In this document: one piece after another, positions 1-13,900 of the stretch | Layout: the number at the start of each line of letters is the position of its first letter | How positions within the stretch are numbered: the first letter of the stretch is position 1 | Assembly (NCBI GenBank): GCA_032622095.1 | Contig: CP136061.1 | Span: 20,586,991 to 20,650,990, forward strand | Source of the DNA: Siphonodentalium dalli | Lineage: Eukaryota > Mollusca > Scaphopoda > Gadilida > Siphonodentaliidae | DNA length: 64,000 nucleotides | Direction of reading: 5' to 3' | Notes under the pieces: model-generated | The model's database searches: none | What the model was told of the DNA's origin: nothing | Seen by the model: only the letters and a program-made list of their open reading frames with translations | Translations under genes and position numbers: made by a program

Positions 1-3000
1 TTGCATAAAAAAGTATTTGAGTCACGTTAAAATTCTAGATGTACTTGTCATTATGATTGTAAACTCTCATCTGTAGATGCAACAACGGAACATCTTTGTG
101 GTTATGATGTCATATAAAAATCGCACTGCTTATATACTGTATGTAGTCGGTACATGAAAGTGATTATCTATCACACGTTCTGAAGCCATCTCACCCTCTG
201 AAGTGGGAGGTGTGATTAGTCGACTGGTTACTGTGTAAACAACCTGCTTCTATTGTTTTGATAGGATAAAAACGGGGACAATAACGGCTAAGGGTTTCCC
301 AAACTCCAGAGATAGTGAGATGAACTCAGAGAATAAGAGAAACTTTAATATCAATAATATGAAAACAGTTCATTTTTGTTATTTATGAATTCGTTGGTTC
401 GTCGTTCAAATCAACTAGTGTGATATTCCGCCTATTATCTTTGCTAACAAACGTGCCTAAAGTAATCTAAATGTCGAAATTGATGGACATAACTCTGAAA
501 TATATCATAATATGAACTTAACAAATTAATATATCAATATATATTAACTTATTTACAACTTTAATACAAATGTAACACCCGGGCCAACTCGCCCCTGAAA
601 GCTGGGCCAGCTCGCCCCAAAAACTGCCTGGGGCGAGTGGGCCCTGGGGCGAGTGGGCCCGGATCCATTATTTTAACCTACTTTTTACCTAGTGTTTTAA
701 TTTCTTTTTTGTAATATAAATCCTAAACCTGATTCTGCTATCTCACCGTCATCTCTTTTATGAACACACGCTATCTCCATTCTGCACAGACGCGCACTGG
801 ATATAATACCCGAAAAGGGTGTATCCAGTCGCACTCGCAGTACACACAGATAAGATTAGATCGATAGTATTATTATATCGAATTTAGGCGACACACATTT
901 TAAACCTGGCTTGCATCATTGAATTAGCATTTGGATGTAACAGCTGAACTGCTATTATGTGTCTATGGTTGTACTTTTAACACTTTTGACTAGATAACAA
1001 TCTATTGGTTTCTTTACCTTTCCTTATTTTTGAAAACTTTACACGCCTAATTTTATGCAAAGTTAAAACCGGAAGTTCACAATAAACTTTTCGGAGAAGT
1101 CTAAAGTGTGAGACGTCAGTTTGGAATTCTGAAACAATATCATGTGCATGTTTTGAACAGATGACGCTGTTCCCACAGTAAATAACATTAAAATATTTTG
1201 GTAACATTGAGATTATGCACAACAATAACTTAATTTTACATAGAACTGGATATCTTGGTATGACACCACACATGTCAAGTAGTTAAAATTGCACCAAAGA
1301 TGGCGTCCAAAATGGTAATCGTATTGCGCAACAAACTCAGACCCAGTATTTTTAGAGGGATATTGACTTGATGCCATCACTCATAGAATTTAAATTCCAT
1401 GAAAAATCAAGGTGTAATAAGTGCCATATAATATTTGAGATTAAATACATGTGTGATGTTGTTGCATTCATGAAATTGAAGTATAAGGTTTCATGCGCGG
1501 AAGGGTAATTGCTTCACCCAGATGCTCTAAAATCGAAATAATTATGGGGTACCAGTAATATTCTCATCAGTTGCCTATATTACCCCCCCCCCCCCACACA
1601 CACACACACACCATTTAACACTCCAAAAAACAGCATTTTGCCCCGGAGCTCCCATTGAGCTATTGTGGCTCTCATGCAGTCTTCAGATGGCCATGCCTGT
1701 CTCATGGTAGGGCTATCTTTATACCATTTGCATAATCGCTAACTCAACTAAAGTATGACTCTATATGTTAGCCATATCTGTATCTGTATAATGTTAGGTG
1801 TAGAAGCCTTAGTTTGACTGTAGGTCCACTGTTGAATAACAGGGATAACCCAACTTGGGCATATATTGGGCCATATTCACATTTTTTTCTTCATATCATC
1901 TTTGAAATGTAAAATTCATATTCATGACAGGAAGCAGGACCACCCGATCCAGGGATAACCCGACTTCGGCATATATTGGGTCAGGTTGTCAAATTTTTGT
2001 ATTTAATATTTTTTGTCGTATTCACATTTTTTTCTTTATATCATCTTCGAAATGTAAAATTCATATTTTAAAACATTAATAATTTACTTAATATCAAAAT
2101 CAATTCCAAATCACATGCACAGACAGGTAAGTCATTTTGTTCTGCTTTGTCTTCGTTATAGCAGTCATTGTTTTGTCAATGGTATCGGCATGTACTGTGA
2201 TATGGATAGCGATGGCTGTGAGGTCGATACGACGATTGGACACCGAGACAACTATCCGAAAATTAACATTCTGTTCTTTTTCATATTCATGTGCATGTTG
2301 TATTCTATAAAACTTACCATATATGTTATATCTATATTGTTATTATTGTTGAATGACATTGACAACGTCACTAAAACGTTATACAATATTCCATTCCATT
2401 GCAGACTTATGTATCGCAACTACAAGTATCTATCATCATGTGGTCTCATATTTATCCTGGTTATCCAGGGTCCCATTCCTGTTATGATATCATATTACAT
2501 CTTAACGGACATAGCCGTTACTCTGTAACTACTAGAAGGATACACCGGTTGTCATGAAAATTGGTATATGTAACATCATGTTGACTTATTTCTTCTCTCC
2601 CATCTCCCAAGCAAAGAAGGGCATAAAACAGGAAATTTCTGAGAGATAATCACCAAAATAACATATTTAATAAATATATATAAACAGATTAAACAACAAC
2701 TGATAATAAATATGTAACAAACCTTTGGTGAATATTCAGGCATACAAAATAATACTGTATTTCTCAGACACATTCATTCCTCAACCAAAAAATATGTCCT
2801 GACAAATAGATTTTAAAATTAAAAAAAAATTAAAAAAGAATCTGTATCCAAAGAATTTGGGGAGGAAAATCAAAAAAAGAAAAACATAAAGTTGCTATTG
2901 ATTGATCGTTTTCTCCCTCTATCTGTTGCAAATCATGTTCACATACCATACTTCTTTCTTGTTTGTAATATTTAAATGTAATTGGTGTCCAATAAATATT

Positions 3001-3439
3001 ATCTCAATGAAAATGCTCGATACATATTATAATTTAAACAATAATTTACAAAGGTAGATCATGAATGAAACAGCAAAATATAAGTTAGGTACTACGAAAA
3101 TTATCATGGGAGGTATAGCCACCTCCAGCAAGGTATATTCCGTGAAATAAATATGTTCTCACAAATACTCAAGTATTAAAATGACCCAGACAATTCCTTC
3201 ATTTGAGTTGATGATAGAACCAATTTCCTTGATTTTGCAGAATCAACCTTATTGGCAATCAACCCAATTTTGACTAATATCTATTAGACCAGATTCAGGA
3301 ATGGATTGGCAAGGAGATAAACAACATTCCTTCAACTTCAGTATTCCATTGTTAACTGAAGCTGGTATGGTAAGAAACATGGTCAGACAGATCTAAGCAT
3401 TGTCTAGTTTAAAAGATGCTTAACTTTAAAATACTTTTG
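1..3439. other. Downstream flank without recognisable genes
   Basis: No frame here looks like protein. Contents seen: a GC-rich inverted repeat around 570-662 (CGGGCCAACTCGCCC against GGGCGAGTGGGCCCG), a C-run followed by (CA)n at 1573-1611, and a direct repeat at 1838-2070. Confidence 0.6.
1838..2070 (+). repeat. Direct repeat, two diverged copies
   Basis: A segment starting CAGGGATAACCC and ending in a run like TGTAAAATTCATATT occurs at 1840-1922 and again at 1950-2068, the second with extra sequence in the middle. Confidence 0.7.
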
Positions 3440-3704
3440 TTAACCCGCGCAATACTAAATACTCATTGACAAGTGGTTCCCTTATGAAATGTTCAGATAA
3501 TAAGTTCAACAAACGATCATTTGTTGAACTTATTATCTGAACATTTCCTTCCAATGAATATGAAACCTTCTTCCCTTGTTTAGCTTTTCATCATACTGGC
3601 ATCTGCTTTTACTACCCAAACAACCCTCCTAATGAATAATAGATTATTTCAGTTTATAATTTTATAACTGAGTGGGCGAATCCATTTAGTATAGAAAGGG
3701 TTAA
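3440..3704. mobile_element. TTAA-flanked hairpin MITE, family 3
   Basis: Bounded by TTAACCC and AAAGGGTTAA. Inside is an inverted repeat AAATGTTCAGATAATAAGTT...AACTTATTATCTGAACATTT. The TTAA flanks and CCC termini resemble piggyBac-type non-autonomous elements. Related copies lie at 6548-7710 (interrupted), 36807-37054, 37179-38294 (interrupted), about 60780-61005 and from 63905 to the window end. Confidence 0.75.
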
Positions 3705-3771
3705 TGTAAATATGATCATCAGTTTGATTTTGAACTTGAATGTGGCCATTACTAGCATGACTATCACAAAC

Positions 3772-4132
3772 CTGAGTTTAGTGTGCCTGTCATTTGCATA
3801 GCGGGCTAGCATCACTAAATTCACCCTCAGAACCTCATTCTGCATTGCCTCATCTGCTATGGAGACATAGACTCAGATTGAAGTTCCCAAATTGTGAATA
3901 TTGTGATGTACACCCATTGGCAGACGATTATGCAATGTGTCATCTGCCAATTTGGGGATATAGAGAAATTTGATAATAAAAAATCCTTCCAGAGAAAATG
4001 AGATGTAAGCAGAATGAGGTCACCAGAGGGTGATTTTAGTGATGCTAGCCTGCTATGTCGGATATCATCACTAAATTCACCCTCTGGGAACCTCATTCTG
4101 CAAATGACAGGCTCACTAAACTCAGCATTTGT
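3772..4132. mobile_element. Inverted-repeat element, family 4
   Basis: Ends carry TGTCATTTGCA and its complement; next to them lie copies of GGTGAATTTAGTGATGCTA facing each other, so each end can itself fold. Other copies are at 4294-4745, 18566-18997, 38421-38849 and 59778-60031. Confidence 0.65.
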
Positions 4133-4293
4133 CAGACACTGTTATCACTTGAATATCTCCTGCATGTTTACGCACAAGTCAAAAACATTTCCCAACATTC
4201 AAAGTGAATGTTGATATTCAGCTGGTAGACTGTCATAGTAAATGTTGTTGATGAATTCAAGTTGTTTCCTCCTGAAACTGTGATAAACGTATG

Positions 4294-4745
4294 TGCAAGC
4301 CTGCAAATAGTGTGTCTGTCATTTGCAGAATGAGGTCCCCAGAGGGTGAATTTAGTGACGCTATCCCGCATGGCAGGCTAGCATCACCAAATTCACCCTC
4401 TGGGAACCTCATTCTGCTAAAGCCTTAACTGCTATTGAAGACCTAGGGTCATATTGGAAGTTTCCCAGTTGAAATTGGTGATGTTCACCCATTTGTCACC
4501 TCGAATATGCATTTTATCTTCTGCAAATTAGGGGATATAGACACTTCCCAGAAGGGAAAAAGTTAATAAAATCAATTTAATAATTTGAGACTATAGATAC
4601 TTCCCAGATTGAGAAGATGATGTCTAATCAGAATGAGTTCGCCAGAAGGTGAATTTGGTGATGTTAACCCAGTGCGGGACAGCATCAGTAAATTCACCCT
4701 CTGGGGACCTCATTCTGCAAATGACAGACACACTATTTGCAGGTA
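4294..4745. mobile_element. Inverted-repeat element, family 4
   Basis: Begins AAGCCTGCAAATAGTGTGTC and ends with its approximate complement (ACACACTATTTGCAGGT), about 450 bp apart. Both ends include the paired GGTGAATTTAGTGATGC motifs. It ends just downstream of the C6orf118 stop codon, probably in or near its 3' UTR. Confidence 0.7.
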
Positions 4746-4802
4746 TGCATCTGTGATGTTATCCAGGGTAATGCTGTTTGTGAGTTGACAATTCTCTCAG
4801 CC

Positions 4803-4932
4803 TTATGAAATATACCAGTTCCATTTGTCATTTTCTTCATCATCATCACTTGGCTCATCAACAGCACCTTGTGAGAACTCAGACAGTACAGCAGGTAAGC
4901 CCCGCATTGAATTTACCTTCCGCCATATTCTC
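4803..4932 (-). CDS. C6orf118: C6orf118 terminal coding exon 7 (residues 466-508)
   Basis: 130 bp from acceptor cttttcag to a TAA stop. One base completes the split Lys codon, then the frame reads RIWRKVNSMRGLPAVLSEFS, an acidic stretch DEPSDDDEEND and the end KWNWYIS. It corresponds to the human C-terminus (GICKIRG) but with a longer acidic tail. The phase match with exon 6 is the main support. Confidence 0.82.
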
Positions 4933-7900
4933 CTGAAAAGACAAAATCATCCGTTTATTTCAATTGTAAGTCATTCCATGGTCACTGTTAGAGAAATTCT
5001 CATTTACATGATTGCTATGACTAATCGGCCATGATAAGGTGGTGTTTTCATTTTATTTTTGAATTTTATTTTCTCTTGGTCTCAAGTTAACCTCTGACAT
5101 AGCTATCCCTTGTAAGTTGTAATGTAATCGACTGTTATATGATGGCTGTACAATATTCAAGATGGTGCACTTTATTTAACCCTTTGCCAACTGGATACTA
5201 GCTGATGAGTAGTTACTCGATTAGCTATTTGTTGAACATATTTATGAACACCCCTACAAATGAATGAATGGGAATACAGGGAGAAACATCATGGGTATTT
5301 TTTCTGCCTATTGTCTGCCCATAATGTATAGCAAGAGGATCAGCAAATAAGTTTATCATCTTCTTAAATGTAGTGATCTACTTTATGTTGTACATGTATG
5401 AGTATACATGTACATAATAGTCACTTTTCACACATTACACTTGATCCAGCCCCATACAACTGGAATGTTAGGGTTCATGTATTTTGCACACTAATGGCCA
5501 ATATGGATGGAATGTTGGTAAAATACATGTATAACAAAAATATTTGTAAAAAAAAATTATTTACAAAATCAATAAAATGAAAACCGTTGGGGGCGTTTGA
5601 AGAGGGTCGGGCATGTTACCAAAACACAGGTCCATCAAGTTTTTTTTGGGCCTTAGTATTTATGACGTGGGCAAATAGGAGTGAAGCTTAGAGCGAAATA
5701 GATCGTTTTTTTAAATATATTTTAAACTGGCATTCTACTAATGGTTTTAGTGTGAAAAAACATCCCAAAATCACAATGACATCTTTTAGGCAGGTTGGCG
5801 TCCCTGATTACCTACGCAATTTGCATATATAATTATGTCACCTACCTAATAAAACTACATTGACCTAATAAAGTGACATTGACGTAATAAATGTAACGTT
5901 TATTTGGATGGCTTTATGTAGACAATAGAGGTAGTAAGCGGTGAATAAATATTATTTTTAAGGCATGTGCTCTATCAAACTTGTTATCTCAGTATATGAT
6001 AACGTTTATGACATTTGAGAAACTTTCATATAATGAGACACCTATATATAACACTAAGTTTAATAGTTAAACAAAATCTATGGATGGTGTGAATTTTCCA
6101 CGTGGCTACGATTCAGACCAGGGCTTATCCCTTTAACCCTTTACCCAACAGAAGGGCCCCTGTGCCAATGCATTCTCTTATATATAAGAGAATGCATTGG
6201 CTTTAATGCATTACAAATTATAAAATTGTTAAAGAATGTAAGAAAAAAATGGTAAAAAGTGTCAAAAAAAGTTTTTTTTTAGGCCAATGCATTCTCTTAT
6301 ATATGCGAGGCGACCTATGGTCGACTCGCATATATAAGAGAATGCATTGGCCACAGGGCATAACTGTAACTATCACAATGTGGTCAAGGAGCCGGTTCCA
6401 ATGATATCCATATGTGTATGGTTCTATTGAGACAGACCGAAGATATTTTAGGCTGTTGAAGCTTTATTTGGCCGGTTTTGGCCGGTTTGTTGGGTAAAGG
6501 GTTAACCAGTCATGATCTAAAAGACAATCATAAAATAGTAAACCATTTCTATACTAATATTTTGTTGACAAGTAGTTCCTATAGGAAATGTTCAGATAAT
6601 AAGTTCAACAAACTGGAGCTCCATGGTTAGCAGGGGTCAATTTAAACCCTTTACCCAACAGAAGGGCCCTGTGCTTTACCCAACAGAAGGGCCCTGTGCC
6701 AATGCATTCTCTTATATATGCGAGTCGACCATAGGTCGCCTCGCATATATAAGAGAATGCATTGGTTTAACACATTAAAAATTATAAAATTGTTAAAGAT
6801 TGTAAGAAAAAATGGTAAAAAGTGTTAAAAAAAGATTTTTTTTAGGCCAATGCATTCTCTTATATATGCGAGGCGACCTATGGTCGACTCGCATATATAA
6901 GAGAATGCATTGGCACAGGGTATAACTGTAACTATCACAATGTGGTCAAGGAGCCGGTTCCAATGATATCCATATTTGTATGGTTCTATTGAGACAGACC
7001 GAAGATATTTTAGGCTGTTGAAGCTTTATTTGGCCGGTTTTGGCCGGTTTGTTGGGTAAAGGGTTAATGTTTTAAATTTGTATATCATTATGCAGTACTT
7101 CATAGATTTAGAATAGTATTCCCTACCAATACATGTTTTTTCATTGTAAATTGTTTAGTAGAAATTGGAAATCGGGCCCGGGTGGTTAGTGCATCGGACT
7201 TGCCTTCCCTGTCAACGCAGCAAGATGAGTTAGCAGCCCACCGCTGGTCTAATGTGAATTTCATGCAGCAGTGGCAAGGCCAAATTGATTTACGTTTAAT
7301 TGTCTTATGTTAATATTTCGTACCAAGTGTGACCCTTGAGCAAGGTCGCTTCTATGGTGTCTGTTTTGCACCGCCCATGCATTGAAAAGGGTACCTAATT
7401 ATGAGCAGTGAAAGATATTGTCTGTATGCTAACCGCATTGTCGCTGGGAGCAGTATATGGTTATTGAGTGTTCAGGCTCATCAGGGTAATGTAAAAAATG
7501 GATCGATTATTAAATGACCATTGGTCGTTTGTTGAACTTAATATCTGAACATTTGTCATCAATGAATATGAATCATTCACCCCTTGTATTATCTGTTTTT
7601 CTATCTGTTGTCTGATTTTATTATCTGAATACTACTCTAAATGAATAGACCATTCCAATGAAGACTTTTATAACTGAATGGGAGAATCCATTCGGTATAG
7701 AAAGGGTTAATTAATATAAATTGGTCTCACTTGGAATCCCTTTCGCTGGTGTCTGCATCCTGTATTGCCTCCTTCAGGTCCGTCTCCATTTCTCTGATGC
7801 TGCCCTCAAAATATTCATTCTGCTTCAATAGTTTCTGCACCTCAATCTATCAATGAGAAAGTAAGAATGTGATAAAAGACAATTGACAGCTCTCCGTTAT

Positions 7901-10900
7901 AATATGTGATCCTAAATTTCATCCAGTGCCTTTCAATTGTTAATATGATATGTTAAGAGTTCATGTATTTTTCAATTGATGCTCAATACGTATGGACATG
8001 TCGGGGGGGGTTGAAAAAAAATTACAGGATACAAGGACCGGGTGGGTGGGTGTCCCCCGAGCCCGAATGCAGATTTGTTCTGATGTCATGCAATTTTTTT
8101 CCAAAATCATTTCTAAGACAAATTACAGCTTCAAAATGAATTGAAACAATCAGATTCATATAGTAGTGCATGCTATAGCCTTATACAAGTGAGGGGGGGC
8201 TCTATATTTTAATTTTTTGTCCACAATTTCTCCCTTTAAAAGTTGAAACCATGGGGTGGGTCCGGTTTTGGTCGAGGAAAAAAAATCCATTCTCATCTTT
8301 TCTCATAGTTTATCATGGCTTTTTTAACTTATTATACATAGAGGATACCTGCGTGTTTTGAGTGAATACCGGAAGTATCTCATGAGTGGTCACAGTGAGA
8401 TACTGGAATCATCACGAGTGGCCTTTAGGCCACGAGTGATGATTCCAGTATCTCACTGTGACCACGAATGAGGTAATTCCGGTATTCACTCAAAACACGA
8501 AGGTTTTCTTTGTATTATATGCTGTTATATGCGCTATTTACTAAAATAGATCGAGGAATTAATTCAAAATCGAACTGATTCCGATTCACATCGGCAATAC
8601 AATTTTTTCCACCCAGGTCTGGGACACCCACCCCCAAAATTGATGAAATCTTGTAAATTCTACTAAATAATGTGTTTTGGCAGGGTAAGGGTCTCTCATT
8701 GTGTCTGCACCGGAACTGAGAGAACGCTGATCAAGTACACCCACAAAAAATAAACAAACAAAGCACATGGCTGAAAAATATGCCAACAAAACCAGTGACA
8801 AAACCTTTAAAAACCCAAATATTTATGGTTATAAAGGTAAAATACCCACTTTAACAGGATAGTTGTGTCCCTTATTAGCAATAGGTTAAAATATGTACAT
8901 GTGTAAAGTAAAAACACAATCAATTTGATTAAATAAACAGTACAGTTCCAGTCCTCTCCATGTGGGAAATCACTGGTGAGCAATGAGGAGCTCTCCTTAA
9001 AATCATTCTAGGCGAGTAGCTCTCCTACAAAATGTTGAGGCGAATAGTATCCCAGCAGGAGATGCCGAAGGCATCTCCCAAAGGCCTGAGGGGGGAGAGT
9101 ACGGGAGGGGGTCAGGGGGCCTCCACCGGAAAATATTGAAAATTAGATGCTCTGAGATTGAATCTGGAGCCTTTTAGTGCTCCAATCAATGAACAACACG
9201 TTATTATGTGACTTAAGTCACTTTAGTCACTGTAGTCATGTATCGACATCGACCATGTACTTCGACCACTTGGTCACTGTATTTATTGTTTATTCAATAT
9301 CTTGACTGATATCATTAATATAAACAAATGAGGCCAATGGTTTTTCGGCTTTTTGACAGCTGGCCACATTGCTAATAGTACACAAGCAAGTAAGTTGGTA
9401 TATTTGAAATAAAGTTATCTGATATATTACGCACATTTGTAGCATGTTTATTCTGAGTTATCGACAGTATTTTATTGAACCACGTGGTCTCTCTGTTTGT
9501 TGTGCAGAAACTTACAGTCCCGGGTGGGGTGTCCCAGACCTGGGTGAAAAAAAACTTACGCTCCCAGGTGGCGGGTCCCCAAAACTGAAAAACACAAAAT
9601 TTCCACCTTGTATCTGTAATTTTTTTCCTGACCCCCCCCTGGACATGTTGGTAAAAACATACCGGTATCAAACAAAAATATAAAATTAAAAGATAAAAAA
9701 TTCCAAAAAAACATTTCTCACTTTTTATGTCATAATATCAGAAATTGAAAAAATATGTCCAATGCGGGCCATTTATTTCAATGTGGCGGTGGTTGAAAAA
9801 CAAATATTTAATTTTGGATAGCATTATGACTTCTTGATTTGGACTAAATCAGTCCAGAATATTTGATAGATTAGACAATGAAGAAGAAGATGGAAGATGG
9901 ACTTTATATCACCAAAACATAGCGCATAATCCCCATAAATACAGATTTCCAATCCCAAAAAGTTGGATCAAAATTGCAAAAGGGAACACACATTGAACCA
10001 TAACTTATATACAACAAATTATAATTAACTACAATTGTTTTCACCAAAATATAAACTACATCATTTTCCAAACTTCACTAACTGCATGTTTTGAAATTCA
10101 CTGACATCATTTGAATATAGTTTACAAATATACTAAATAAAGGTTCAAACCAGGCACATCCATTTAACCCTTTCATGACAGGAGCTTCCTGTGCCAATGC
10201 ATTCTCTTATATATGTGAGTCGACCATAGGTCGCCTCGCATATATAAGAGAATGAATTTGCCTAACAAATTTTATATTATTTTTTATAATTGTCAAAAAA
10301 CGGATGAAAACAAATTTATAAAATATTGTTAAAGAATGTAAGAAATAATGATAAAAAATGATAAAATTTTTAAAGAATGTAAGAAAAATGATAAAAATTT
10401 ATAAAAAATGATAAAAAAAATGATAAAAAATGATAAAATTGTTAAAGAATGTAAGAAAAAATGACACAAAATGATAAAATTGTTAAAGAATCTAAAATAT
10501 GGACAATGGACAACACACACCATCATTCTTATATATTAATTAATTGCAGTGACTGCCGATGACGAAATCGTTTTCGTTAGTTTATCGCCGATAAAATCGT
10601 CCCGATTCGAGTAGTAAATACTTATAATTTAGCGTAGTTCAGACTATGTTTTCTATGGCGTGGTGCGGTCGATTTGCTAGATATTTTCGGTGATGTTAGT
10701 AGAATGCTACATTCCTCCAGTTGGCATAGCACCTGAATACTAACTTATCAGTTTCACACACCCGAACAAGTACATAATATGTCTTTAAAGAATGTAAGAA
10801 AAAATGATAAAAATTGTTAAAGAATGTAAGAAAAACTGATAAAAGATTGTTAGGCCAATGCATTCTCTTATATATGGTCGACTCGCATATATAAGAGAAT

Positions 10901-13900
10901 GCATTGATACAGGGTCTTTAATGTTGCACCAGCACAGCTCCCATCATGAAAGGGTTAACTTACCTCTGTTTCTTTGATACATTGCTCGAGGTGAGTGCAC
11001 ACAGTAAGAGGAACATACTCCTCTCGTAAGTTTGACCTCAATTCATTCAGAGTGTCAAGCTTTTCAAGAATAGCTGCCTTAGTATGCTCAATCTCATCTG
11101 CTAGTTCCACTGGAGGTTCGTTTGAATATGATGTGGACACAATATGTGGCATTTCAACTGGAATAAATCAAAGCAATTGAAGATACAGTATCTTCACACG
11201 ACCAAAGCTACAAATTACATTTCCCATATGAATTGCAGAAGTCTAAAATAATAGGTCTGAACCAAGAAGTCATTTGAAAATGCAAATATTGTTAGATACT
11301 TTTCTATCAATTTTACTCGTATATATAGTGTCACAAAAATAAATAACTTATCAGAGATGAGCTATCATCCGGTGCATACCCCTAGTGTGGGCATACCTAT
11401 AATCTATCATCCGGTGCATACCCCTAGTGTGGGCATACCTATAATCTATGACTAAGATAATCAGGCAGATGGAACCAAAAATCAGAATTTTCAGATAAAC
11501 AAAGATGAATAACTCTAGAACAAAAAACCTATGTGCCAATGCATGAATTTTTTTTTTTAAAAGGGGGGGGGGGGGTTATAATAAGAATTGCTTAATACTT
11601 ACATTACCTAGATATCATTCACTTTTGCATTTATAAACTGTTGGACTATACCGGTAGATGTCATATTCAGGTGGTGAAATACCTTTTGAGATCATTAGAG
11701 CACTCAATATTCCCAGTAATAAAAATTACAAATGGAAATTACCCCCAAAAGATCACCAAAAATCTTTACTTACTACCTCTAAAAATTAGATTGAGACTTT
11801 AATTAAAGACATGTTATAAACTTATTTCAGTGATCAATCTGATAAGTGAGTACTCAGACACCTTGTCCTTTCCCGCTGAAAAAATGTAGCATTCAACTAA
11901 TATTACCGAAAATTGTAGCCATGACGATCGTACTATGTTATAAAATACAACATCTGAACTCCGAACAAATGTATAAACACCTTAATTTGGGATGAATTTT
12001 CACAGATAAACGAACAGCAATGATTCTGTGATATAGAGTTGCTGCATCTAATTCATATATAAGAATGGTGTTGCATGCTACTAATTATGATATAACATTG
12101 ATGAAAATATTTTTGTGTTCCCATTTGATCACCGGGTCAGTTGATTATTTCACATCATAAAAATCATTATTTAATATCATAAAATCCACACTTATTGCAT
12201 AAATCGTCATTTTTCACACAAACCTGTTTGGTCTGATGAGTTTGTTAGGTCTTCTTTTTCTTCCTGAACCAGTCTCCGAAGCCTGTAAGTATAGATTAAA
12301 AAAATAATCTAACCAGTCTCCGAAGCCTGTAAGTTTAGATTAAAAAAATAATTTAACCAGTCTCCCTAGCCTGTAAGTTTAAATTAAAAAAATAATTTAA
12401 CCAGTCTCCGAAGCCTGTAAGTTTAGATTCAAAACAAAATTTAACCAGTCTCCCTAGCCTGTAAGTTTAGATTTGAAACAAATGTTTATTGGCACTATAG
12501 TCTCCGAAGGCTGTAAGTCTGGATTACAATTTTTATTTTATTGGCATTATCATCTCCGAAGCCTGTAAGGTTAGATTTAAAACAAAAATTTATTGGCACT
12601 GTAGGTTCCGAAGCCTGTAAGGTTACCGGTAGATTTAAAACAAAAATTTATTGGCATTATAGTTTCCGATGCATGTAAGGTTAGACTTAAAACAAAAATT
12701 TATTGGCACTGTAGGTTTCCGAAGCATGTAAGGTTAGATTTAAAAAAAAAATTATTGGCACTGTAGGTTCCGAAGCCTGTAAGGTTAGATTTAAAAAAAA
12801 ATTTTATTGGCATTATAGTTTCCAAAGCATGTAAGGTTAGATTTAAAACCAAAATTTATTGGCATTATAGTTTCCGAAGAATGTACGGTTAAATTTAAAA
12901 CAAAAATTTATTGGCACTCTAGGTTCCGAAGCCTGTAAGGTTAGATTTAAAAACAAAAATTTACATAATTTAATAAGAGGTATCTCAAAACATACATAGG
13001 CAGAATATGTCCGCACAAATTTGTCGATATAGTGCTGAAAATACGTTTTGTTCAATAATTTTGAGATTGTTTCATTTGTGTCAATTCAAATCAGCGGTTG
13101 TGTAAAAATTGCACATGTAGACCATGGGAAGAACATCTACAGCTGTCGTCGCTCTGAAAGATAGATCACTTTGGTGACTAAAACAAAGAGAAAGAAGTGC
13201 AAGCCAGAAGGCGACTAATTAAATGAAAAATTATATTTTTAGTTTATATTAATTTAATTATATGTATGAGATTTTGTGGAGGTACTCTCTCTCAGTATGA
13301 GTGAATCAGAGTGATCATTGCTTCAATGTGAGTGAACAAATCCATGTGATAAAACTAATTGAAAAACTAATTCTGCTATGATATGGATGGCTGAATGTTG
13401 AAATGTTTCCCTGGATAAAATAAAAACAAGAGGTGGCATCAGAGATGCTGTGTCTCGTTTTCGGTGGCTTACCGCCGGTGGCTACCACCAATTGGTGTGC
13501 ATCAGTATCGGTAGACTAATTAATAGGTAAAATCGAAAAATGACTAATTAAGGGCCATAACTCTATAAAATTTTATCAGGCCAGGCTGGTTTTCGAACTC
13601 GTCCGAAATATTCTTGGCAAGTACGTCTATTCCAAATTTTAAACAAATCGGAGGACATTTGTTGAAGTTATCGCGCTAACGAGCTAAAAATTCACGAAAA
13701 ATGACTAATTAAGGGCCATAACTCTATCAAATTTTATTGGGCCAGGCTGGTTTTCGAACTCGTCCAGGATATTATTGGAAGACACTTATATACGAAATTT
13801 TAGTTGAATCGGATGACGTTTGTTGAAGTTATCGCGCTAACGAGCTCAAAATTCGTACAAAATGACTACTTAAGGACCATAACTCTATCAAATTTTATCG

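Larger units (their letters stand above)
6548..7710. mobile_element. Family 3 MITE split by later insertions
   Basis: The left half (TTGTTGACAAGTAGTTCC, then AAATGTTCAGATAATAAGTT) ends near 6612; the right half resumes near 7527 (GTTTGTTGAACTTAATATC) and closes with AGGGTTAA at 7710. Between them lie a family 1 element and a SINE-like segment. Confidence 0.6.

Noticed and set aside
2115..2528. 137-codon plus-strand frame as a membrane protein
   Set aside because: Hydrophobic only because the region is AT-rich; no conserved motif, splice context or family resemblance.
7172..7260. Functional tRNA gene
   Set aside because: The A-box-like stretch is not followed by an intact T arm or acceptor complement; at best a SINE head.
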